From assembly GCF_020386975.1 (NCBI RefSeq), contig NZ_JABFNK010000005.1:868001-932000 (forward strand): a DNA stretch of 64,000 nt, in the 5' to 3' direction. This DNA is from Thermococcus bergensis. Its GTDB lineage: Archaea; Methanobacteriota_B; Thermococci; Thermococcales; Thermococcaceae. The position numbers and the translations under genes are program-made. The notes beneath the pieces are model-generated. The model did no database searches, was not told where the DNA came from, and saw only the letters and a program-made list of their open reading frames with translations. Numbering within the stretch: the stretch's first letter is position 1; every line of letters starts with the position of its first letter. Shown here one piece after another: positions 57,971-64,000 of the stretch.

Positions 57971-60900
57971 ATGGAAGAGATAACAGAGGGAGTACCGAGT
58001 GGGGAGAGAGAATTTGGTGAGCTTACTAAAAGGGTTCGCGATCTCATCGAATACCCCGAAATAAGTGAGGAGGAATTTCACGAGCTCCTTACAAAAGCCA
58101 GCAAAGGTTACGGTGGACCTCTCCCCCATAGAACCTGGTCTCTCTGCCCCGAGACTAGAAAAGTTGTCCCCGCTGTGGTCTGGGAAAAGGATGGGAAAGT
58201 GTGGATAACAAAGAAATGTCCTGAAGGTATGATAACTGATGTTTATTATGAAGATGCTGAGATGTACAAGCGTTTTGAGGAGTGGAGGTATGACTTTAAG
58301 ATAAAGAGCTACAACGTTGAGAACACCGGTGTAAACTGTCCCTTTGATTGTGGTCTCTGTCCAAGGCACCGCTCTCATACTAACTTGCTCAACATAGTTC
58401 TGACAAATAGATGTAATTTGAGCTGCTGGTACTGCTTCCCAGGATATGAAGAGGCACTATTCAAGTTTGGTGGTGAAGTTAAGCTTGCAAAATTCGAAGA
58501 GATTGCAAAGATGTTTTCCTTTGAACATACAGTGCAGATAGGGGGATTTAGGGGAGAGTATTCAACTCCCGAGAACCTATATGTTTTAACTTACAATAAT
58601 GGAAAGGCCGAATGGACAAGAGTCACAAAATTCCTCAGAAGAAAACACTCGGGAGAAATAATGGTCATAAAGACGAGAACTGGAAGGGAAATAAGAACGA
58701 CGCCAGAGCATAAGTTCTTTATATATGAAAACGGAAAGATAGTAAAAAAGAGGGCTGATGAACTTAACGTCGAAGATGAGCTAATACTACTATGGAATCT
58801 TGAAACTGATGAGAGGGAAGAATTTGAAATAAACCTCTTAGAAGCTTTTAGATCATTACCAGAAGAAGAAAAGGAAAAAATATATGTCAGAGGGATATCA
58901 ACGCTGGATCTTTTGCCGCTCAAAGAGGAATACGGAGATATAATTTATCACTGGAAGAAGAGTGATTCTATGCCTCTTTCGGCATTCTATAAATTGGGGA
59001 TAACTGAAGGAGAGTTTAGACTCGGCAGGGATGCCACAAGTAATGAGCTTCCTTCTAAACTCAGAATAACCCCTGAATTTGCAAAGTTGATAGGATATTT
59101 TGTCTCGGATGGTAATTATAGCAACAAGGATTTGAGAATAACTGTTGGGCATAAGGATGTCGAGAAAGAAATAATTTCAATACTCAACTTCCTCAACCTT
59201 CCGTACAGCATATTGGAATGGGAAGGAAAAGCTAAGCAGATAGTTGTAGGTAGTAGGTTAATGCGGCTTGTCTTCAAGTATGTACTGGGAATCCCTGAAG
59301 GAGCACCCAATAAGAGGTTACCCAAGAATTTCCTGAACTTCCCGGTTGAAGCAAAGATAGCTCTACTTAGTGGACTCTTTAATGGAGACGGATATGTAGT
59401 AAGAGGAGACAAAGTTCTGCATATGGGATATGCAAGTGTTTCTAAAGGGCTTATTAGGGACATGCTATACTTGCTGGCCTCCTTAGGGATATTCGCGAGG
59501 GTTTACATGGTTCCAAAAGAGAAAATGAATGGGGCAAACCACGACCTCTACAAGATATATATAGCGGGAACCGACCTTGTAAAACTTGTCGAAATGCTTG
59601 ATCTGAGAGAAGGGCATCGTAAAAAGTTAAATAACATAGGAGACAGAAAGCCCTCCAAAGTCAAGAAGGTTTCAGACTTTTACATTGACACAATTAGCGA
59701 GATAAAGGTTGAAAACTACGAGGGATACGTATATGACCTTGAGGTTGAGAATGAGAGCCATTCATTTGTAGCATCTGATGGAATTCTAGTAAGCAATTGT
59801 TTCTTCTATGCCAAGGAGGGTCAGCCAATCTATGAGCCCACTCTCGAGCAGATACGCATAATGCTCCGCAACGCAAAGAAGGAAGAGCCCATTGGTGCCA
59901 ATGCCGTCCAGTTCACCGGAGGAGAGCCAACACTAAGAGATGACATTGTAGAGATCGTAAAGATTGCAAAGGAAGAAGGCTACGACCACGTCCAGCTTAA
60001 CACGGACGGCATAAGGTTTGCCTTTGAGCCTGAGCTTGTAAAGAAGATTAGAGAAGCAGGTGTCAATACCTTATACTTGAGCTACGATGGAATGACCCCA
60101 AAAACAAACTGGAAGAACCACTGGGAGATTCCATTGATTTTCGAAAACGTAAGAAAAGCCGGCGGGCCGGGAATTGTTCTCGTGCCCACAACCATAAGGA
60201 ACGTAAACGACCACGAACTCGGTGCCATAATCAACTTCGGTCTCAACCACCTTGACATAGTTAGAGGAGTCAACTTCCAGCCGATTTCCCTCGTGGGGAG
60301 AGTTCCAAAGAAGGAAAGACAGCGCTTTAGGATTACCATTCCCGGAGCAATAAAGAAGATAGAGGAACAGACAAACGGGGCAATAGCAAAAGAAGACTGG
60401 TATCCAATACCAACTGCTGGACACATTGCGAGGTTCTTCGAGGCTTTTGCAGGTAAGAGATACTACATGACATCACACTTCGGCTGTGGGGCTGCAACTT
60501 ATGTCTTCCTTGATGAGGACAGGGTAATCCCAATTTCGAGATTCCTTGATGTGGAAGGCTTTGTGGAGTTCCTCGAAAGCAAGGTTGAGGGGATAGAAAA
60601 ATGGAAGACCCTTGGAAAGCTTCAGAAGCTCAAGCTTGGTGCGGAGATATTCCTCAAGTTTAAGAGCTTTTACGATGAAAAGTATGCGCCAAAGAGCTTT
60701 GATGTGCTAAAGATAATGAGAGAAGCATTCGCTCATGGAACTTACGAGGCACTTGGTCAGTTCCACTACAAGACGCTCTTCCTTGGAATGATGCACTTCA
60801 TGGACGAGTACAACTACGATGTTGAGAGAGTTGAGCGCTGTGTAATCCACTACGCCCTGCCCGATGGAAGAATTGTGCCCTTCTGTACCTTCAATGTAAT

Positions 60901-61087
60901 ACCAGAGCTCTATAGGGACAAGGTTCAAGCTCAGTTCAGCTACAGCTGGGAAGAATGGAAAGCCCTCCACCCAGACTGGGAGTACAGTAAAGACAAGTAC
61001 GTAAGAACCAGGGAGTTCATTGAAAAGATGAAGCAAAGCGAGCTGTATAAGAAGACCTACATCGACATAAAGAACTACTTCGGGTGA
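57971..61087 (+). CDS. Radical SAM protein, tetraether lipid synthase (Tes)-like, with intein
   Basis: A 1038-residue precursor; without the intein (58433-59797) 583 residues remain. The spliced protein has an N-terminal metal-site-like region (WSLCPETRKVV ... KKCPEG), CPFDCGLCPRH, the radical SAM motif CNLSCWYC (CX3CX2C) and QFTGGEPTLRDD (SAM-binding), and C-terminal cysteines (HFGCGAA; FCTFNVIPE). This arrangement resembles MJ0619/Tes, which joins two archaeol tails into GDGT membrane-spanning lipid, so that is the likely role; another radical SAM function is possible. The ATG at 57971 follows GAGGTGATTAGA. It overlaps the next small gene. Confidence 0.8.
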   Translation: MEEITEGVPSGEREFGELTKRVRDLIEYPEISEEEFHELLTKASKGYGGPLPHRTWSLCPETRKVVPAVVWEKDGKVWITKKCPEGMITDVYYEDAEMYKRFEEWRYDFKIKSYNVENTGVNCPFDCGLCPRHRSHTNLLNIVLTNRCNLSCWYCFPGYEEALFKFGGEVKLAKFEEIAKMFSFEHTVQIGGFRGEYSTPENLYVLTYNNGKAEWTRVTKFLRRKHSGEIMVIKTRTGREIRTTPEHKFFIYENGKIVKKRADELNVEDELILLWNLETDEREEFEINLLEAFRSLPEEEKEKIYVRGISTLDLLPLKEEYGDIIYHWKKSDSMPLSAFYKLGITEGEFRLGRDATSNELPSKLRITPEFAKLIGYFVSDGNYSNKDLRITVGHKDVEKEIISILNFLNLPYSILEWEGKAKQIVVGSRLMRLVFKYVLGIPEGAPNKRLPKNFLNFPVEAKIALLSGLFNGDGYVVRGDKVLHMGYASVSKGLIRDMLYLLASLGIFARVYMVPKEKMNGANHDLYKIYIAGTDLVKLVEMLDLREGHRKKLNNIGDRKPSKVKKVSDFYIDTISEIKVENYEGYVYDLEVENESHSFVASDGILVSNCFFYAKEGQPIYEPTLEQIRIMLRNAKKEEPIGANAVQFTGGEPTLRDDIVEIVKIAKEEGYDHVQLNTDGIRFAFEPELVKKIREAGVNTLYLSYDGMTPKTNWKNHWEIPLIFENVRKAGGPGIVLVPTTIRNVNDHELGAIINFGLNHLDIVRGVNFQPISLVGRVPKKERQRFRITIPGAIKKIEEQTNGAIAKEDWYPIPTAGHIARFFEAFAGKRYYMTSHFGCGAATYVFLDEDRVIPISRFLDVEGFVEFLESKVEGIEKWKTLGKLQKLKLGAEIFLKFKSFYDEKYAPKSFDVLKIMREAFAHGTYEALGQFHYKTLFLGMMHFMDEYNYDVERVERCVIHYALPDGRIVPFCTFNVIPELYRDKVQAQFSYSWEEWKALHPDWEYSKDKYVRTREFIEKMKQSELYKKTYIDIKNYFG
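58433..59797 (+). other. Intein in the radical SAM CX3CX2C motif (455 residues)
   Basis: The extein would read CNLSCWY followed by CFFYAKEG. The inserted part begins CFPGYEEALFKFGGEVKLAK and ends GYVYDLEVENESHSF, then VASDGILVSN; Cys is the +1 residue. Splice blocks are RTTPEHKFF (block B) and the VYDLEVE...ILVSN (F/G). DOD endonuclease motifs are LIGYFVSDGN and LLSGLFNGDGY. The +1 Cys becomes the third ligand of the [4Fe-4S] cluster after splicing, so the enzyme can assemble its cluster only after splicing. Confidence 0.92.
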
Positions 61088-61092
61088 TTGCA

Positions 61093-61365
61093 ATGATGAG
61101 GTTAGATATAAAATTCGGCAAAATAACTCCCGATGAAGCGAGGGAGATGCAGTACAAGCTTTCACTCGATGCAGCTGTCTATAGGGTCTTCCTCAACGGG
61201 TACTCCAAGTACGGGTATGTGGTATTCGATAACTCCAAACTTCCAAAAGAAAAGCTCTTGGAGATGCTTAAGCCCTTTGAGCCGGAAGTCATTAGCGAAA
61301 AGGAGCTAACCCTTCAAGAGCTTGTTGAAAACAGCTTGAGCCGGAAGAATATAATTTCAGCGTAA
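61093..61365 (+). CDS. Small protein coupled to the Tes-like gene
   Basis: A 90-residue soluble protein (MMRLDIKFGKITPDEAREMQ, then YKLSLDAAVYRVFLNGYSKY). The start follows GGGTGATTGCA at 61093, overlapping or abutting the stop of the radical SAM gene, so it is made with it. The family is not recognised; a small partner or regulator of the radical SAM enzyme is a guess. Confidence 0.7.
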   Translation: MMRLDIKFGKITPDEAREMQYKLSLDAAVYRVFLNGYSKYGYVVFDNSKLPKEKLLEMLKPFEPEVISEKELTLQELVENSLSRKNIISA

Positions 61366-61389
61366 TCTCTCTTTTTAAAATTTAAAAAG

Positions 61390-62871
61390 CTAGAGGAGCT
61401 TTATTTTTATTTTTCCTGCAATGTCGGGTTCTTCAAGTTTAAACGAAACTATGCCGCTGAAAGAAGATAAGTCAACGATGTTTCTGCCTCTTTTTATCCC
61501 GATGGACTCTTCACAAGCCCTCTCGGGAGGAAGGGAAAGGTCGTACTCATATACGGTCAATTTATTGTCCTTGCTTGAGTTTACTATCAGCTTTGGTTCC
61601 CCGTACCCATCGAGGGGTACGCCTCCAAAGGCTTTTGCTCCAAAGAGCTCACCTACTTTTGCCAGAGCGGCAGTTTTGAGGGAGATACTAAGAGCTGGAG
61701 GCTTTCTATGGATTACATCTTCGTCGAGAACAACGATATCCTTGTTGCCGGTATCAAATGGCGTAGCCTCTAAAGCCCCCGTGTTAGGGGTGGTGTTTGT
61801 TCCGAGGAGTATCTTTCCGAAGGCTTTCTCTATGCTCGTTATTCTCGCACCGAAAGCTCCCACAACCTTAACCATTGGAGGGGCTACATAAAGGAGCAGG
61901 GAAGGAGCGTTTATGGTGTTTGTAAATTCTGCCATAACCCTACTTCCCTCATTCATTGGCCTGTAGATCGCATCATGATGGGCATTGTAAGCTATCAGTA
62001 TCCCTCCCCCCATTGGGAGAGCGTTTGTTCTCATAGGGGTATAGAAGCTTGGAAAGTCCAGCAACCTAAAGAATGTCATCTCCTCACCGTTAAGGGGATT
62101 GCCCACAAACATTCCTCCCCTCACAAAGGCAAAAACCCTGTTGTATGCACTCTCCATGTCACCCAGAACTGGCCTCACGGGAGGATTTCCGTCTACAGAA
62201 CTCACAGCTACTGGAAAAGCTTCCCATTTTCTTGTAATTAGATCAAATGCATGCAGCTCTCTCACTCCCCAATCAAAGTTCTTTCCAACTCCGAAGAAGA
62301 CGGTGTCATGTACAAGAGTCCCCTTAAGACTTGGATTTTCATTGAGAAGCTCTGCCTCCCCCGTTTTCCTGTCAAGTTCGTATATGCCGAGGTGTGCATG
62401 CCCATCTTCCCTTGCTATAAGGAGCTTGTCCTCATAGGGGTCGTAGATTATATCGCTCACTTCTCCCGCCCAATCTGTTTTGTGGTGGATAGAGTCTTTC
62501 CACAGAAGCCTTACTTCGTCGTTTTCTGTATCGTATTCGTGAACGTGAGAGTATTTGTTGACAAAACTTATTGTCGATTTCTCGTTCTTTCCTTCATAGA
62601 CTGCCGGGGCATGAACCCAGCCCCCAAAGTAAATAAACTCATCAACAGTCTCAACCGCATTGTAGGTGTCTCCTCCCGAAGTTGGTCCTTCACCAACGAG
62701 GTCAAACTCGTACACCTTCTTTGAGTCTTCCCGTATAAAATGCGCCTGAGCCTCAAATGCCACCGTGAAGTACAAAACGCCGTTGTGATACCTCAAACCA
62801 AATATTCCACCACTTCCCCATTCGGGACCATAACGAGGTGGAAACCTGTTTAGATGTTTTAGGATTCTCAC
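61390..62871 (-). CDS. DUF2139-family beta-propeller-like protein
   Basis: A 493-residue protein with repeats rich in G, W, Y and D (DTYNAVETVDEFIYFGGWVH; HEYDTENDEVRLLWKDS), like a beta-propeller, and matching the Thermococcales DUF2139 family. The start is the GTG at 62871 (VRILKHLNRFPPRYGPEWG), with GGTG 7 nt before; the upstream ATG at 62883 overlaps that site. Function unknown. It is divergent from ppcA. Confidence 0.82.
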   Translation of the reverse strand: MRILKHLNRFPPRYGPEWGSGGIFGLRYHNGVLYFTVAFEAQAHFIREDSKKVYEFDLVGEGPTSGGDTYNAVETVDEFIYFGGWVHAPAVYEGKNEKSTISFVNKYSHVHEYDTENDEVRLLWKDSIHHKTDWAGEVSDIIYDPYEDKLLIAREDGHAHLGIYELDRKTGEAELLNENPSLKGTLVHDTVFFGVGKNFDWGVRELHAFDLITRKWEAFPVAVSSVDGNPPVRPVLGDMESAYNRVFAFVRGGMFVGNPLNGEEMTFFRLLDFPSFYTPMRTNALPMGGGILIAYNAHHDAIYRPMNEGSRVMAEFTNTINAPSLLLYVAPPMVKVVGAFGARITSIEKAFGKILLGTNTTPNTGALEATPFDTGNKDIVVLDEDVIHRKPPALSISLKTAALAKVGELFGAKAFGGVPLDGYGEPKLIVNSSKDNKLTVYEYDLSLPPERACEESIGIKRGRNIVDLSSFSGIVSFKLEEPDIAGKIKIKLL

Positions 62872-63016
62872 GAATATCACCATTAAAAGTTGTATCTCTA
62901 AGATTTAAAACATTGTGCAACTCAGGAGAACCCCATCTACCATCTTTTGCCATTTTTTCAAAAAATTTGTCAAAAAACTTAAATTTTGTGCATTCTTCAT
63001 GGAAATGGTGAGCAAA

Positions 63017-64000
63017 ATGATACCAAGAACTATGAGTACTCAGCATCCCGACAATGTATTCATACCTTTTTTTGCTCATGAGGCTGCCCTTGGAGGAGAG
63101 GATGAAGTGGTTGAAGCGTTCTATGCTTTCAGCGTTCTTGGAGTAGACGAGCAGATGTGGGATTTCGAAGGAAAGGAGGTTGACGAATTCGTTGTAAAGA
63201 AATTACTGGAAAAATATGGAAGCTTTTTCAGAAAAAGAAAGCTTGGCAAGGACTTTAGGATCACACCCCGTGTGCCAAATCCAAGTGTGGAGAAAGCAGA
63301 GGCAAAGCTTTTGCTTGAAACGCTTGAAAGTATTCCCAGATCCGCCGACTATGCAAAGTTATTTTACGGAGAGGAAATCGCTCCAATTTTTGAAGTTATA
63401 TTACCCATGACAACTTCTTCTGAAGAAATCGAAAGGGTGTACGAGCTTTACAGAAGGTATATCATAGGAAAGCAGTACAAAAGGGTGTACGACGTTAAAA
63501 TCTACGAGTGGATTGGAGAATTTTATCCAGAAGAGATAAACATAATTCCCTTATTCGAGACAAAAGAAGCCATTCTGAACTCCCACGAAATCCTGGAGGA
63601 ATATCTAACCGGAAAAAACTTTGAGTACCAGAGGGTATTTTTGGCCAGAAGCGACCCTGCAATGAACTATGGTCTCATAAGTGCGGTAATGTATGACAAA
63701 TATGCTTTATTCAAACTCCAAGAACTTGAAGAAGAACTAAGCATCCCCATATATCCAATAATCGGTGTCGGTGGAGTCCCTTTTAGGGGACATTTCACAC
63801 CCAAGAATGTTGATGCAGTAATGGAAGAATATCCCAGCGCCCAGACCTTTACTGTCCAAAGCTCATTTAAATATGATAATGAGCCTAAAGAAGTTATCAA
63901 AGCTATTGAAAAGGTAAAAGGTACAAAAAGAAAAGAAACGCCAGCAATTGATGAGAGAATATTTGGGATACTCGACAAATATGAAGAAGAATACACCAAG
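63017..64000 (+). CDS. ppcA: Archaeal-type phosphoenolpyruvate carboxylase, partial (runs off window end)
   Basis: An open frame of 328 codons from the ATG at 63017 (MIPRTMSTQHPDNVFIPFFA, GGTGAGCAAA before the ATG) to the end of the window, with no stop. Recognised as the short archaeal PEPC from STQHPDN, FEVILPMTTSSEE, FLARSDPAMNYG and GVGGVPFRGHFTP. It carboxylates PEP to oxaloacetate for anaplerosis. About 150 C-terminal residues are expected beyond the window. Confidence 0.95.
   Translation, partial: MIPRTMSTQHPDNVFIPFFAHEAALGGEDEVVEAFYAFSVLGVDEQMWDFEGKEVDEFVVKKLLEKYGSFFRKRKLGKDFRITPRVPNPSVEKAEAKLLLETLESIPRSADYAKLFYGEEIAPIFEVILPMTTSSEEIERVYELYRRYIIGKQYKRVYDVKIYEWIGEFYPEEINIIPLFETKEAILNSHEILEEYLTGKNFEYQRVFLARSDPAMNYGLISAVMYDKYALFKLQELEEELSIPIYPIIGVGGVPFRGHFTPKNVDAVMEEYPSAQTFTVQSSFKYDNEPKEVIKAIEKVKGTKRKETPAIDERIFGILDKYEEEYTK

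Noticed and set aside
62753-63079. Minus-strand 108-codon frame across the DUF2139/ppcA gap
   Set aside because: It is antisense to the ppcA start and out of frame with the DUF2139 gene; both real genes have ribosome sites here.

Overview
The window is chromosomal DNA of a hyperthermophilic euryarchaeon of the order Thermococcales, most likely a Thermococcus close to T. litoralis. The family B DNA polymerase is 1702 residues long, carries two inteins at the positions known from the T. litoralis (Vent) polymerase, and is nearly but not fully identical to it as I remember that sequence. DUF257, FttA/aCPSF1, the ParB-like serine kinase SerK, pantoate kinase, SudA/SudB and SRP19 support the same order. 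Genes are dense, many overlap by 4 nt, and starts are usually preceded by GGTG or GGAGG.

Layout. 1-3.1 kb: an OPT-family transporter gene split by an insertion sequence (IS), plus a downstream membrane/coiled-coil gene cut by the window edge. 3.4-6.1 kb: PrsW-like protease, metallophosphoesterase, HAD hydrolase. 6.2-9.1 kb: both subunits of glycine decarboxylase P-protein. 9.2-13.1 kb: tldD split by an IS982-type element, a lipoprotein remnant holding a solo IS200/IS605 end, and intact tldE. 13.2-19.6 kb: methyltransferase, a C/D box sRNA, SudA/SudB (NfnI), TrmI, DUF257, SRP19, a stand-alone Lrp-type domain, and two truncated genes meeting at a rearrangement scar. 19.6-28.9 kb: Hel308, a UPF0200 kinase, DNA polymerase B with two inteins, and an RsmB-like methylase. 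29-38.5 kb: mixed metabolism and conserved unknowns, including an endonuclease IV-like gene broken by one base. 40.3-45.3 kb: a co-directional block psmB - fttA - threonine synthase/wHTH fusion - small membrane protein - rpiA. 46.3-49.4 kb: SerK, HAD hydrolase, a three-hairpin H/ACA guide RNA, a winged-helix/PLD-type protein and two tRNAs. 50.5-57.8 kb: alcohol dehydrogenase, DNA ligase, pantoate kinase, NhaC antiporter, family 4 uracil-DNA glycosylase. 58-64 kb: a radical SAM tetraether-lipid-synthase-like protein interrupted by an intein, DUF2139, and archaeal PEP carboxylase running off the end.

Mobile DNA is the dominant theme. Four 869-bp copies of one IS4-like element (two in each orientation, 11-bp terminal repeats, 9-10-bp target duplications) and one 932-bp IS982-like element (13-bp terminal repeats, 5-bp duplication) are placed to the base. 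Two of the five insertions interrupt genes whose reading frames are restored exactly when the IS and one target copy are removed in silico. In both families the transposase is split into two frames at an A7-G run that needs a -1 shift (or one extra transcribed A). The three inteins, the solo IS605 end and the gene scars add to the picture of a genome under mobile-element pressure.

Two stable RNAs outside the ordinary gene list stand out: a C/D box sRNA at 14.34-14.40 kb and a triple-hairpin H/ACA RNA at 47.92-48.14 kb, each with a TATA box at the proper distance. No CRISPR array, cas gene, rRNA or replication origin was seen. The nearest thing to an undescribed system is the winged-helix/PLD gene lodged between the H/ACA RNA and the tRNA pair; its function is unknown.
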